NCBI GenBank assembly: GCA_902809825.1
Contig: LR778114.1
Coordinates: 1,922,001 to 1,986,000, forward strand
Source: Candidatus Hydrogenisulfobacillus filiaventi
GTDB taxonomy: Bacteria; Bacillota; Sulfobacillia; Sulfobacillales; R501
Length of the DNA stretch: 64,000 nt
Direction of reading: 5' to 3'
The notes below the pieces were generated by a model. The model was given only the letters and a program-made list of their open reading frames with translations, did not search any database and was not told the DNA's origin. The stretch's first letter is position 1, and every line of letters begins with the position of its first letter. This document shows, one piece after another, positions 17,350 through 26,717 of this stretch. The translations under genes and the position numbers were made by a program.

Positions 17350-18264
17350 CTACTCCTCCCCGTAGCCGAACCGGCGCAACCACCCGGCTTCATTGCGCCA
17401 ATGCTTGCGCACCTTCACCCACAGGTCAAGGTAGACCCGGTGGCCGAAGTAGGCCTCCAGGTCCAGTCGGGCCGCCTGTCCGATGCTCTTCAGCATGCGG
17501 CCGCCCTCCCCGATGAGGATGGCCTTCTGCCCTTCCCGCTCCACATAGATGGCCGCCCGGATGTAGGTGAGGTCCGGCCCCTTGGCCGTTTTCTCCTCCA
17601 CCGTCACCGCCACCGCGTGCGGAACCTCCTCCCGCACCGCCAGCAGCACCTTTTCGCGGATGACCTCCGCCACATAGAAGTCCTCGGCCTGGTCGGTCAC
17701 CATGTCCTCGGGGAAGAAGGGCGGACCGGGCGGCAGGGCCTCCGCCAGCGCCGCCAGCAGCGCGTCCAGGCCCGCGCCGGTGAGAGCGGAAACGGTAAAG
17801 CGCCGGCGGTAGGCCATGAGGCCGGCGTAAGCCTGCTCCCGCGCCGCCAGCCGCGCCGGCTCCAGGGCATCCGCTTTGTTGGCCACCAGCCAGGCGGGCG
17901 TGGCCTGGCGGGCCAGCAGGGCCGCCACCCGCTGGTCCTCCTCGTTGGGATCGCGGGTGAGGTCGGCCACGTGCCAGACCAGGTCCGCCTCGCGCAGCGC
18001 CCGTTCTGCCTGGGCCACCATCCGCTCCCCCAGCTTGTGCAGCGGGCGGTGAATGCCGGGGGTGTCCACCAGCGCCGCCTGTAACCCGGGCCGGTGCAGG
18101 ATGCCCCGGATGGCGTTGCGGGTGGTCTGGGCCTTGGGGGCCACGATGGCCACCTTGCTGCCGACCAGGGCGTTGAGGAGGGTGGACTTGCCTACGTTAG
18201 GCCGTCCCGCCAGCGCCACAAAGCCGGACCGGAACCCCTCCGCCGTCTCCGGTGTACCTGCCAC
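17350..18264 (-). CDS. era: GTPase Era
   Basis: A ribosome-assembly GTPase that binds the 3' end of 16S rRNA. G motifs: GRPNVGKS at residues 20-27, DTPG in [10 protein letters not shown], and NKAD in LVANKADAL. The C-terminal KH domain includes [20 protein letters not shown] and [21 protein letters not shown]. Start GTG at 18264; 304 residues, a normal length. Confidence 0.95.
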   Translation of the reverse strand: MAGTPETAEGFRSGFVALAGRPNVGKSTLLNALVGSKVAIVAPKAQTTRNAIRGILHRPGLQAALVDTPGIHRPLHKLGERMVAQAERALREADLVWHVADLTRDPNEEDQRVAALLARQATPAWLVANKADALEPARLAAREQAYAGLMAYRRRFTVSALTGAGLDALLAALAEALPPGPPFFPEDMVTDQAEDFYVAEVIREKVLLAVREEVPHAVAVTVEEKTAKGPDLTYIRAAIYVEREGQKAILIGEGGRMLKSIGQAARLDLEAYFGHRVYLDLWVKVRKHWRNEAGWLRRFGYGEE

Positions 18265-18269
18265 CGCGC

Positions 18270-19598
18270 CTACTCCCCCTTGTCCTCGCCGGTCCCGTCG
18301 CCCGCCCCCGGCAGGGGCAGGCGCCGCCGCTCCGGCCCGGCGTCCCCCCCGCCGGCGCGGCGGACCACCGCCCGCACGATCCGGCGGCCGACCACCTTGG
18401 CGGCGGTGAACTCCAGCCCTTCCTCCCGCACGGTTTCCCCTTCCACCGGCGCCCGGCCCAGGAGGTGCAGGATGAGCCCGCCCACCGTGTCGAAGTCCTC
18501 GTGGGGCAGGTCCAGGTCCCAGTACTCATTGAGGTCATCGATGGGCAGGGTCCCGTCCACCTCCAGGGTGTCGGGGTCGATGACCTTCAAGGGCACCTCC
18601 TCGGTGTCGTACTCGTCGTGAATCTCGCCCACGATCTCCTCCAGCACGTCCTGCATGGTGACCATGCCGGCGGTGCCGCCGTACTCGTCCAGCACCACCG
18701 CAATCTGGGTGCGGGCCCGCCGGAAGTCGGCCAGGAGGTCGTTCACCCGCTTGGACTCCGGCACGTAGAGCACGGGGCGGATGAGCTCCTTGATGGGGGT
18801 GGCATGGTCCCGTTCCTTCAGGTAGGCCAGGATGTCGCGGGCGAAGATCACGCCGATCACGTTGTCGATGGTGCCCTCATACACCGGCAGACGGGAGTGG
18901 CCGTAATGGATGACCGCATCCCAGCTTTCCCCCAGGGTGGCGGTCTCGGGCACCGCATCGATATCGATGCGGGGCACCATCACCTCGCGCACCATGGTGT
19001 CACCGAGGTCGAAGATGCCCTGGATCATCTCCCGCTCGTTCTCCTCCAGCAGCCCTTGCTCCTCGCCCACCTCCACCATGTTGCGGATCTCCTCCTCGGT
19101 CAGCAGGCGGCCGCCCTCGGTCTTGCCCCCCAGCATCCGGACCAGCCCCACCCCGAACCAGGTCAGCACCTGCACCACCGGGTAGAAGAGCCGGGCCGAG
19201 ATCTCCATGAAACGGGCCATGCGCAGGGCTACCATTTCCGGGCTGTGCGCGGCGTAGGTCTTGGGGGCGATCTCGGCCAGCACCAGCACGGCCACCGACA
19301 TCACCACCGTGGCCAGCACCACCCCGTAGCGGGGGTCGAGGCCGATAAAAAAGGCGGTGGCCACTGTGGAGGCCATCACGTTACTGATATTGTTCCCGAA
19401 CAATACGGTTCCCAGGATGCGGTTGGGGGAATGGGCCAACCGTTCCAGCCAGCGGGCATGGGGCCGTTCCTGATCCACCAGGGCCCGCACCTTGCCTCGC
19501 GAGAGCGCCATCATGGCGGTTTCCGACATCGAGTAGAGGGCGGAAAGGCCGAGCAGGACGGCCAGCAGGATCAGGGACCCCCACTCCGACCCGTTCAC
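18270..19598 (-). CDS. CNNM/CBS-domain membrane protein (hemolysin-C/CorC family)
   Basis: A 442-residue membrane protein with an N-terminal CNNM (DUF21) domain of about four membrane helices (LILLAVLLGLSALYSMSETAMMALSR at the start), a CBS pair near residues 210-335 (MVPRIDIDAVP, then IAVVLDEYGGTAGMVTMQDVLEEIVGEI) and a C-terminal CorC_HlyC domain. Relatives act in Mg2+/Co2+ export or sensing. Start GTG at 19598. It takes the place of cdd between dgkA and era of the Bacillus cluster and is five bases from era. Confidence 0.88.
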   Translation of the reverse strand: MNGSEWGSLILLAVLLGLSALYSMSETAMMALSRGKVRALVDQERPHARWLERLAHSPNRILGTVLFGNNISNVMASTVATAFFIGLDPRYGVVLATVVMSVAVLVLAEIAPKTYAAHSPEMVALRMARFMEISARLFYPVVQVLTWFGVGLVRMLGGKTEGGRLLTEEEIRNMVEVGEEQGLLEENEREMIQGIFDLGDTMVREVMVPRIDIDAVPETATLGESWDAVIHYGHSRLPVYEGTIDNVIGVIFARDILAYLKERDHATPIKELIRPVLYVPESKRVNDLLADFRRARTQIAVVLDEYGGTAGMVTMQDVLEEIVGEIHDEYDTEEVPLKVIDPDTLEVDGTLPIDDLNEYWDLDLPHEDFDTVGGLILHLLGRAPVEGETVREEGLEFTAAKVVGRRIVRAVVRRAGGGDAGPERRRLPLPGAGDGTGEDKGE

Positions 19599-19604
19599 GG
19601 ACTC

Positions 19605-20090
19605 TTACCGTCCTCCTCTCCGGTGGGGGGCTTGGGGTATCCAGAACATCAGCGCCGCCACCGCCACGAGCAGGCCCAGCCAGGCGAGTGTCGCCGCCGG
19701 TTGCCGTTCCCATCGTAACATAAGGAAGGCCGGCAAACGGCCCAGGCGGGGCAAAAACACCCATAAGCCCAGCACCACCGCCCCCGCCGCCGCCAGCAGC
19801 ACCGCCGCCGCCGCCACGTCCTTGGCCGTCTTGGCCAGGCGCCGGATCTCGGGACTGATGAGGTCGACCACCGCCTCCAGGGCGGTGTTGAAGAGCTCCG
19901 CCACCATCACCACCACAATCGCCAGCAGCACCGCGATGAAGTCACGGATCGGCAGCTGTTCCACCCACGACAGCACCAGCACCAGGGCCGCGATGAGGAC
20001 GTGCACCCGCAGGTTGCGCTGGGTGCGCAGGGCGTACCACAGGCCTTCAAACGCATACAGGAAGGAGGCCCACAGGTTCTCAGCCCGCAT
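19605..20090 (-). CDS. dgkA: Diacylglycerol/undecaprenol kinase
   Basis: A small integral membrane lipid kinase. The signature ELFNTALEAVVDLISPEIRRLAKTAKD, which forms the active site, lies at about residues 65-92, followed by two membrane helices. In Gram-positives this protein phosphorylates undecaprenol for cell-wall synthesis. At 161 residues it is longer than the usual 120-130 because of an extra C-terminal helix (ATLAWLGLLVAVAALMFWIP). ATG at 20090 (or GTG 20093) lies inside the last codons of ybeY, an 11-base overlap. Confidence 0.88.
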   Translation of the reverse strand: MRAENLWASFLYAFEGLWYALRTQRNLRVHVLIAALVLVLSWVEQLPIRDFIAVLLAIVVVMVAELFNTALEAVVDLISPEIRRLAKTAKDVAAAAVLLAAAGAVVLGLWVFLPRLGRLPAFLMLRWERQPAATLAWLGLLVAVAALMFWIPQAPHRRGGR

Positions 20091-20538
20091 CACGCGACAA
20101 TCCCAACGGGGCCAGGATGGCCTCCGTGCGGGCCATCATGCGCGCTTCGTCCTCGGGATCGGCGTGGTCCCAGCCCAGGAGGTGCAGCACCCCGTGCACC
20201 GCCAGGAAGCCCAGCTCACGCTCCAGGGAATGGCCGTACTCCTCCGCCTGCGCCCGCGCCCGCTCCACCGAAATCACAATGTCCCCCAACAGGGCGGCGC
20301 CTTCCTCCCCGCCGCCCAGGGTCTCGCCCTCCCGCTGAGGGAAGGAGAGCACGTCCGTGGGCCGGTCGATGCCGCGGTACTCCCGGTTCAAGGCCTGCAC
20401 TGCCGCGTCATCGGTCAGCACCACGCTGACCTCGGCCTCCTCCTCCCCTTCCATGCGCAAGGCGGCTTCAACCGCCCGTCGGACCACGTCCGCCCAGCCG
20501 GCGGACCATCCGGGGGGGCTTTCCACCCACACCTCCAC
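20080..20538 (-). CDS. ybeY: Endoribonuclease YbeY
   Basis: A metal-dependent RNase for 16S rRNA maturation and ribosome quality control. The zinc motif H115-x3-H119-x5-H125 is intact (HGVLHLLGWDH), as are NREYRGIDRPTDVLSFP and LLGDIVIS. GTG at 20538 is chosen because AAAGGAG lies nine bases upstream and the residues after it align with the usual N-terminus. This makes the gene overlap the 3' end of pgpH by 71 bases. Confidence 0.92.
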   Translation of the reverse strand: MEVWVESPPGWSAGWADVVRRAVEAALRMEGEEEAEVSVVLTDDAAVQALNREYRGIDRPTDVLSFPQREGETLGGGEEGAALLGDIVISVERARAQAEEYGHSLERELGFLAVHGVLHLLGWDHADPEDEARMMARTEAILAPLGLSRDAG

Positions 20539-22654
20539 GCCCTTGGCTCCTTTCCATCTCCTTGAGGACCGGCTCGGGGTATTCGATGCGCTGGTGAAAG
20601 ACCCCGGTCAGCACCCGGGTAAAGGTCCGGGCGATGATATCCAGCTCCTTCAAGGTGAGATTGGAATCGTCCAGCTGGCCGTCCTCCAGCCGGTCCTTGA
20701 TGATGCGGCGCACCACCTGTTCGATGTTCTGGGCGGTGGGGTGCTTCAGGGTGCGGGCCGTAGCCTCACTGGCGTCGGCCAGCATGACGATGGCCGTCTC
20801 CTTGCTCTGCGGCCGCGGGCCCTCATACCGGAAGTCGTCCTCCACCACCCCCTCGCCCGTGTCCAGCTGCCGCGCCTTCTCGTAGAAGTATTTGATGAGG
20901 GTGGTGCCGTGGTGCTGGCGGATGAAGTCCACGATGGCATCGGGCAGATGGTGCTTTTTGGCCAGTTCCACCCCGTCCCGCACATGGGAGGCGATGATGA
21001 GGGCGGAAAGGCTGGGCGACAGCTTATCGTGCGGGTTTTCGGCCCCGAACTGGTTGTCGACGAAAAAGTAAGGACGCTTGGACTTGCCGATATCGTGGTA
21101 GTAGGCCCCCACCCGTGCCAGCAGGGAGTTGCCCCCCACCGCCTCCGTGGCCGCCTCGGCCAGGTTGCCCACCACCATGCTGTGATGATAGGTGCCGGGC
21201 GCCTCCACCAGCAGGTGGCGCAGCAGGGGCTGATTAGGGTTGGAGAGCTCGATCAGCTTGATGGAGGTGATGATGCCGAAGGGGGCCTCCAGGAAGGGGA
21301 TGGACCCCATGGCCACCACCGCCGCCAGCACCCCGTCCACCAGGCCCCACACCAGCTCCTGCCAGACCTCCAGTTGGGCCAGCACCGCGCCCTCCATGAT
21401 GTAGAGGCCGGCCAGGGTGACCAGGTTGACCAGCCCCACCACCAGCCCGGTCAGGATGATGTCGTTGCGGTGGGCGATGCGGCTGATCCCGATCACCCCC
21501 GCCACCCCGCCCACGAAGGAGACCAGGGCCACGTTGGCTTCGGCCCCGGTCAGCACCGCGATGCTGAGCGCCAGCACCCCCGCCAGGACCAGGCCCAGGC
21601 CGGTGTCCACCAGTTCCGCCACCATGATGGCCGCCGCCGGCACCACCAGGTCGCTCAAAGCCGGCACGCTGGACAGGGTCTGGGACCCGATCAGGGCCAG
21701 CACGGTGATAATGCCGGTGATGATGGTCAGCCCCCGCGTCTGCAGCACGTTACGGCGGAAGAACCAGAAGTAGCCGCCAAGAATGGCGGTCAGCACCCCG
21801 GCGAGCATGGCCGACCCCAGAAAGGGGGCGGGATCGAAGCCCTGGTCGAGCAGGCCCAGCTCCTTCAGCACCGCGATGTCGGCGGGGGTGACGCGCTGGC
21901 CCTGCACCAGTACCTGCTCGCCCTTCAAGATCTTGACCACCGGAACCGCCGCCGCCGCCCGCTCCCGCCGCTCCCGGGTCACCTGCCGGTTCAGGAACAT
22001 GTTCGGGCGCACCAGCTGCCGGCTGAGGGCCGCCAGGAAGGCCCGCAGCCCGGGATCGGTCTCCTCCTGTCCCGCCAGCTGGCTGGCAAACGCCTGCGCC
22101 TCATCCCGGCCCAGCGGGGTGTTGCGCACCCCGTTACCGTTACCCATCACCGAGGCCAGCACCACCAGGGTGTCCTGCTGCAACCGCTTCAAGCCTGCCG
22201 GCGGCTGGGACAGCACCTGGCCCCACACCGCCGGGGGGATGCCGATGGGGATGAGACGGGCCAGGGCCGCCTCCCGCTCCGCCAGCGGCACCGCCGAATC
22301 CGCGGCCATAGCCCCGATGAGGGAGAAGTCGTCCGCCGCCTGCTGGTCGACCTGGGTCAGCACCCGCGGGTCGGTGGTGTAGACATCCGGCACCGCCCGC
22401 GCCGCCGCCGCCCGCGCCCGGGCGGTGGCCGCCCAGTCCACCACCCCGAAGGGGGCATAGACGTTGCGGGGAGCCAGGTCGCCCACCCGCACCTGCACCC
22501 GCTGGGCGTAAAGGGCAATCGAAAAGATGAGGGTGACCGCCAGCCAGACCGCCCCCGCCACCAGCAGCTGGCGGGCTTTCCAGGTTTCCAGCCAGCGGGG
22601 GGCCTGGCCGCGAACGGCCGTCCACCACGCCTGCCCGCGCTCGATGGGTTTCAC
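20468..22654 (-). CDS. pgpH: Cyclic di-AMP phosphodiesterase, 7TMR-HD type (PgpH/YqfF)
   Basis: A 728-residue membrane protein. One N-terminal helix is followed by a large extracellular 7TMR-HDED domain (residues about 60-290), seven membrane helices (about 295-480) and a cytoplasmic HD domain with HHSMVVGNLAEAA, GAYYHDIGKSKRP and RQHHGTTLIKYFYEKA. HD proteins of this layout cleave c-di-AMP. Start GTG at 22654 forms a GTGA overlap with the phoH stop. The C-terminus beyond RIEYPE is about 35 residues longer than in Bacillus; that tail is the part that overlaps ybeY. Confidence 0.92.
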   Translation of the reverse strand: MKPIERGQAWWTAVRGQAPRWLETWKARQLLVAGAVWLAVTLIFSIALYAQRVQVRVGDLAPRNVYAPFGVVDWAATARARAAAARAVPDVYTTDPRVLTQVDQQAADDFSLIGAMAADSAVPLAEREAALARLIPIGIPPAVWGQVLSQPPAGLKRLQQDTLVVLASVMGNGNGVRNTPLGRDEAQAFASQLAGQEETDPGLRAFLAALSRQLVRPNMFLNRQVTRERRERAAAAVPVVKILKGEQVLVQGQRVTPADIAVLKELGLLDQGFDPAPFLGSAMLAGVLTAILGGYFWFFRRNVLQTRGLTIITGIITVLALIGSQTLSSVPALSDLVVPAAAIMVAELVDTGLGLVLAGVLALSIAVLTGAEANVALVSFVGGVAGVIGISRIAHRNDIILTGLVVGLVNLVTLAGLYIMEGAVLAQLEVWQELVWGLVDGVLAAVVAMGSIPFLEAPFGIITSIKLIELSNPNQPLLRHLLVEAPGTYHHSMVVGNLAEAATEAVGGNSLLARVGAYYHDIGKSKRPYFFVDNQFGAENPHDKLSPSLSALIIASHVRDGVELAKKHHLPDAIVDFIRQHHGTTLIKYFYEKARQLDTGEGVVEDDFRYEGPRPQSKETAIVMLADASEATARTLKHPTAQNIEQVVRRIIKDRLEDGQLDDSNLTLKELDIIARTFTRVLTGVFHQRIEYPEPVLKEMERSQGRGGVGGKPPRMVRRLGGRGPTGG

Positions 22655-23628
22655 CGGTCGTTCCCCTCCCGGTCCGCCGCCTCGGCCGCCTCATAGGCCG
22701 CGACGATGGCCGCCACCAGCGGGTGGCGCACCACGTCGCGATGGTCAAGGGTAACCACCGCGATCCCCGGCACCCGGGCCAGGATGCGGGAGGCGGTCGC
22801 CAGCCCGGAGGCCGTGCCCCGGGGCAGGTCCACCTGGGTCAGGTCCCCGGTCACCACCGCCCGGGACCCCTGCCCCAGGCGGGTCAGGAACATCTTCATC
22901 TGCTCATGGGTGGTGTTCTGGGCCTCGTCCAGGATGATGAAGCTCTGGGTGAGGCTGCGCCCCCGCATGTAGGCCAGGGGTGCCACCTCGATCTGCCCCC
23001 GCTCCCGATAGCGGAGGGCGGCTTCGCTGCCCAGCATCTCGAAGAGGGCATCGTACAGCGGCCGCAGGTAGGGATCCACCTTCTCCTCCAGCGCCCCCGG
23101 CAAGAAGCCCAGCTTCTCGCCGGCCTCCACCGCCGGCCGCGTCAGCACAATGCGGCTCACCTCATGGTTGCGCAGGGCCCGCACCGCCATGGCCACCGCC
23201 AGGTAGGTCTTACCTGTCCCGGCCGGGCCCACCCCGAATACGAGCTCATGGGTGCGGATGGCCTCGATGTACAGCTGCTGCCCCACCGTGCGCGGCCGCA
23301 CCGGCTTGCCCTGCCCGGTGGTCAGGACCGTCTCCGTCAACAGGTGGCGGAACTCCCGCTGGGACCCCTCCTGGACCGCCGCCGCTGCTGCCCGGACCAC
23401 TTCCGGCCGGACCGCCTCGCCGGCATATGCCCACTCCGCCAGGAGGTCAAGCGCCTCCCGCACCTGACTCTGGGCTTCGTCGCTGCCGGCGATGGCCACC
23501 ATGTTGCCGCGGGCGGTCAGCCGCACCCCGAAGGCATCCTCCAGGATCTTCAAGGTCTCCTCGCCCCGCCCCAAAAGCGTGCTCGCGGCCCGGTTGTCCG
23601 CGATGACCCATTGTTGGGTAGGTGGCAA
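22651..23628 (-). CDS. phoH: PhoH-family ATPase
   Basis: A 325-residue cytoplasmic ATPase related to the helicase core, implicated in RNA metabolism. Walker A GPAGTGKT at residues 134-141, Walker [11 protein letters not shown], and the conserved [15 protein letters not shown] and [22 protein letters not shown] are present, with an N-terminal KH-like region. Starts at TTG 23628 behind CAGGAGGGCGGGGA. It sits between yqfD and pgpH, as in Bacillus. Confidence 0.93.
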   Translation of the reverse strand: MPPTQQWVIADNRAASTLLGRGEETLKILEDAFGVRLTARGNMVAIAGSDEAQSQVREALDLLAEWAYAGEAVRPEVVRAAAAAVQEGSQREFRHLLTETVLTTGQGKPVRPRTVGQQLYIEAIRTHELVFGVGPAGTGKTYLAVAMAVRALRNHEVSRIVLTRPAVEAGEKLGFLPGALEEKVDPYLRPLYDALFEMLGSEAALRYRERGQIEVAPLAYMRGRSLTQSFIILDEAQNTTHEQMKMFLTRLGQGSRAVVTGDLTQVDLPRGTASGLATASRILARVPGIAVVTLDHRDVVRHPLVAAIVAAYEAAEAADREGNDR

Positions 23629-23690
23629 TCCCCGCCCTCCTGTCCGTGCTTCCCTGCGCGCCCGTCCGGCCGGAAGCGGGCGCCGTTCCG

Positions 23691-24881
23691 CTATGGCGCG
23701 GGCCCTTCGCCGGGCCCGATGGCAATCTGCTCCTCCACCACCCAGGTCAGCCGGACCTCCACCGCCTCCCGACCCCGGAGGATACGGCGCTCGCGCGCCA
23801 CCACCCGCGGGGAGGCGGGGGCCGCCTCCGCCAGGCGCCGGTTGAGCTCCGCCTCCGCCCGGGCCAGGGCCCGGGCCGCGGCCGCCTGGGGAGGAAGGCG
23901 GACGGTCTTCGGCACCATCTGTCTATATAATACCGTAATCCACGCCCCTGCGAGCGGCTGGCCCCGCCAGGACCAGGGCCGCACCACCGTCTCCGCCTGC
24001 CAGCGGACAAAAGGCACCGGGCCGGGAGCCGGCAAGGGGTAACGGTGCCCATCCCACTCCACCGCATAGCGCCGCACCAGGCCGGGCCCCGGCACCCATT
24101 CCGTGGCCCGGAGCGGCTGGCGCACCACCGCCCGCAGCGGCACCCGCGCCCACACCTCCCCGCGGGCGGGGGTCTCCTGCCCGCTGCCGATCCCGGTCGG
24201 CACCCCTTCAATCACGGTCTGCCCCCGGCGCACCGCCTCGCCGGGCCGGACCGCCGGCCGCCCCATGAACACCTCCACCCGGGTGACGGTGCCGCCGGTG
24301 CGCGCCACCAGCCGCGGCGGCAGCCCCGCCGCCGGTGCCGGTACCAGCGGCAGCACCCGTACCGTGGCCTCCACCCCGTGCAGTTCCACCCCTACCCAGG
24401 CCGCGCGCGGCAATGCCGCCAGCATGCGCCGCGCCACCCGGCGCGGCTCCACCGCCCCCGCCGGCACCCCCGGCCGCAAGCCGGCGGCGGCCGCAGCCGC
24501 CAGGACCTGCGCCCGTTCCCCGCCGCTCAGGCCGGGGGTGGCCACCACCCAGACGTGGCCGGCCAGCCACCAGCCCAGGACCGCCGCCGCCGCCGACCCC
24601 GCCGGCAGGAAGGGCCGGCGGCCGAGGTCCCGCAGCCGGAAGGGCAGGCCACCCCGGTCCCCGAACCGCACCGAAACCCGGTAGCGCCGGCGCAGCTCCG
24701 GCAGCAGCCGCACCGCCGCCAGGGGCAGGGTGAAGCTCAGGCCGTCCGGTTCCCGCAGCACGCGGTACAGGCGCAGGCCGCGGGCGGCCAGGGCACTGAC
24801 CAGGGCCTCCGGCGCTGGGGGGCGCCCCCGCACCTGCACCCGCACCCAACCGCCCCAGTAGCGGCCCGCTGCCCCGCTCAT
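23691..24881 (-). CDS. yqfD: Sporulation protein YqfD
   Basis: A 396-residue single-pass membrane protein of the mother-cell sporulation set. It has an N-terminal cytoplasmic part with RVQVRGRPPAPEALVSALAARG, one membrane helix near residues 92-112, and a long exported domain with the family segments VGVELHGVEATVRVLPL and GGTVTRVEVFMGRPAVRPGEAVRRGQ. Its ATG at 24881 shares one base with the yqfC stop (TGATG). In Bacillus the pair yqfC-yqfD is sigma-E controlled; no clear sigma-E promoter was seen here. Confidence 0.85.
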   Translation of the reverse strand: MSGAAGRYWGGWVRVQVRGRPPAPEALVSALAARGLRLYRVLREPDGLSFTLPLAAVRLLPELRRRYRVSVRFGDRGGLPFRLRDLGRRPFLPAGSAAAAVLGWWLAGHVWVVATPGLSGGERAQVLAAAAAAGLRPGVPAGAVEPRRVARRMLAALPRAAWVGVELHGVEATVRVLPLVPAPAAGLPPRLVARTGGTVTRVEVFMGRPAVRPGEAVRRGQTVIEGVPTGIGSGQETPARGEVWARVPLRAVVRQPLRATEWVPGPGLVRRYAVEWDGHRYPLPAPGPVPFVRWQAETVVRPWSWRGQPLAGAWITVLYRQMVPKTVRLPPQAAAARALARAEAELNRRLAEAAPASPRVVARERRILRGREAVEVRLTWVVEEQIAIGPGEGPAP

Positions 24882-25174
24882 CACCGCTTGCGCGCCTCCA
24901 GAAAGCGCACCGCCTGCACCTGGCCCGTCACCAGCACCTCGCCCCGGTCGATCCAGCCGATGGCGAGGTCCCGCCCTTCAATCAGCACCCGCCCCTCGTC
25001 GGTGGCCAGCACCAGGCGGGTAGGCAGGAAAAACTCCAGGCCCCGGTGGTTCTCCAGCCGCAGCTGGAGACGGCCCACCAGTTCCACGCGGGGCACGTTC
25101 AGGAACACCTCGGGGGGCACGTCCAGCACCCGGCTGAGACGGGCCCAGGTCCCGGTTCTGCCCGCCGTCGCCAA
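24881..25174 (-). CDS. yqfC: Sporulation protein YqfC
   Basis: A 97-residue protein of the YabP/YqfC family. It shows the family pattern LDVPPEVFLNVPRVELVGRLQLRLENHRG and a C-terminal VLVTGQVQAVRFLEA. The TTG at 25174 is chosen for its GGGAGGGGATGCCGA site; an ATG slightly upstream is out of frame. It is the first gene of the long minus-strand run down to rpoD. Confidence 0.85.
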   Translation of the reverse strand: MATAGRTGTWARLSRVLDVPPEVFLNVPRVELVGRLQLRLENHRGLEFFLPTRLVLATDEGRVLIEGRDLAIGWIDRGEVLVTGQVQAVRFLEARKR

Positions 25175-25308
25175 TCGGCATCCCCTCCCCCCGGCCCCGC
25201 TTACCGCCGCCGGGATATGCTATGCGCCCCCCGATGCCGCCATGCCGGCGGCAGGAACCGGCGCCGCGACGGCGAATTGGCGCAAGGATGCAAAGGGAGG
25301 GGATGGGG

Positions 25309-26070
25309 GTGGACCCGCAGGCGATCCTGGAAGGGACCCTGGGCGGCAGGTGGGACTGGGAAGAGCTGGAGGCCCGGGCCGCGGCCCTGGTGCGCCCCCC
25401 CGTGGAGCGGCGGGTGGGGATCCTGCCGGTGCCGGCGCCGCGCCGGCGGGGTGCGCCCCCCGCCCCCGATGCGGCCGCGGCTGCCCTCCCTCCCGGGGCG
25501 GAGGTGGTAGAGCCGGGGGGCATCCCCGCCCCCGGCCTGGAGCCCGCCTACTGGGCGGCCTGGGCCCGCGCCGCCGGACAACGGGCGCTGGTGCGGGGCT
25601 TTCCGGTCCCCGCCTGGGCCACCTGGGCCGGGGCCGGAGGGGGGGCCCTGACCGACCTGGCCGCCCGCCTGCGCCAGGCCGGGGTGCGGGAGCTGGCGCC
25701 GGCACTCTTACAGCCGGCCCACCTGACCCTGGCCCGCCGCTTGACCGCCGCCGGCCTGGTCCCGGCCGTCGCCCTCCCCGTCGACGGCAGCCGGCCGGCG
25801 CGGGCCCTGGCCGACACCCTGCGCGAGCTGGCCGCCCCCGGCGCCCCCGCCTGGGTGCGCCTCCGCCTGGAACCCTGCCGGCAACCGGGCCGGGAACCGC
25901 CCCTGGCCCTGCTGGGCCGGGCGGTGCTGGCCGCCCGCCTGCTGCTGCCGGTCGCCGAGCTGGCGGTGCGGGCGGAGCACCTGGATGCCGACGCCCGCTG
26001 GGTGCTCAACCGCCTGGGCGCCCAGGCCTTTGAATCCCTGCCCGGCGGGGAAGGAGGGGAACCCCGGTGA
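25309..26070 (+). CDS. Unrecognised protein, possibly a cysteine-less radical-SAM-like barrel
   Basis: A 253-residue soluble, Ala/Pro/Arg-rich protein of unknown function. GTG at 25309 is favoured by the GGGAGGGG site about eight bases upstream (ATGs at 25288 and 25303 are alternatives). The N-terminus AILEGTLGGRWDWEELEARAAAL and the C-terminal rhythm AVLAARLLLPVAELAVRAE...LNRLGAQAFESL recall the first helices and last strand-helix units of BioB/MqnC/MqnE-type radical-SAM barrels, but the CxxxCxxC cluster motif is absent. This likeness is by eye and may be wrong. Its stop overlaps the start of the next gene (GTGA), so the two form a unit inserted between yqfC and yqeY. Confidence 0.6.
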   Translation: MDPQAILEGTLGGRWDWEELEARAAALVRPPVERRVGILPVPAPRRRGAPPAPDAAAAALPPGAEVVEPGGIPAPGLEPAYWAAWARAAGQRALVRGFPVPAWATWAGAGGGALTDLAARLRQAGVRELAPALLQPAHLTLARRLTAAGLVPAVALPVDGSRPARALADTLRELAAPGAPAWVRLRLEPCRQPGREPPLALLGRAVLAARLLLPVAELAVRAEHLDADARWVLNRLGAQAFESLPGGEGGEPR

Positions 26071-26717
26071 GCCGTCCGCCGCTTTTCTGGCTGCCCACCT
26101 GCCGCGGGCTGCCGCCCGCTCCGCCGCCGGGCCGTCCGCCCCGCTGGCCTTATGCCTGGAGCGACGACCCCCGGGCAGCGGGGCGCGCCGCGGTGCTGGC
26201 CTGGGCCGGCCCCCCGGAAGCGGGGCCGGGCCCCGGTCCCTGGGTGCTGGCCATCCGCGGTCATGACCCCGCCGCCTTCGCCCGCTGGCGCTGGTCGCGA
26301 CAGGCAGGGCGTCCCGCCGACTGGGAACTGCCCTGGCCACGCGGAGCCGGTGACTCCGGCTGGGCGGTTCTGGACCGCTTCCTGGCCGAAGCCGGCCCGG
26401 CCGACCGCCTCATCTGGTACCGGGACCCCGGCTGTCCCCTGGAGCCCCTGGCCCGCGCCCTGGGGGAGATCCTGGCCGTAACCCCCGCCGGCTGGACGCC
26501 CTGGCTCGCCCTTGAGACCCTGGGCCCCTCCGCGGCCGAGTACCTGACCGCCCGTTTCCCGCGCGTGCAGCTGGCCCATCCCGGCTGGGAGGACCTGCCT
26601 CTCTTCGCCCGTGCCGGCGCCGGGAGCGGGCGGCCGGTGCTGGTCTGGCCCCGCCTGGGCGGCCGCCCCCGGCCCCTGGACCTGGCTGTGCGGCCCTACC
26701 TGCCCCCCGCGCCGTAA
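26067..26717 (+). CDS. Unrecognised protein, second gene of a coupled pair
   Basis: A 216-residue Trp- and Pro-rich soluble protein with no recognised motif. GTG at 26067 overlaps the previous stop, with AAGGAGG ten bases upstream, so translation is coupled. Noted segments: WVLAIRGHDPAAFARWRW, RLIWYRDPGCPLEPLARALGEILAVTP and WLALETLGPSAAEYLTARFP; a single alpha/beta domain is plausible. Its 3' end overlaps the convergent lipoprotein gene by 22 bases. Confidence 0.6.
   Translation: MSRPPLFWLPTCRGLPPAPPPGRPPRWPYAWSDDPRAAGRAAVLAWAGPPEAGPGPGPWVLAIRGHDPAAFARWRWSRQAGRPADWELPWPRGAGDSGWAVLDRFLAEAGPADRLIWYRDPGCPLEPLARALGEILAVTPAGWTPWLALETLGPSAAEYLTARFPRVQLAHPGWEDLPLFARAGAGSGRPVLVWPRLGGRPRPLDLAVRPYLPPAP

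Noticed and set aside
20357-22696. Open frame of over 770 codons on the plus strand opposite pgpH
   Set aside because: His/Gln/Gly-rich low-complexity translation typical of antisense frames in GC-rich DNA; the minus strand encodes a clear 7TMR-HD protein.
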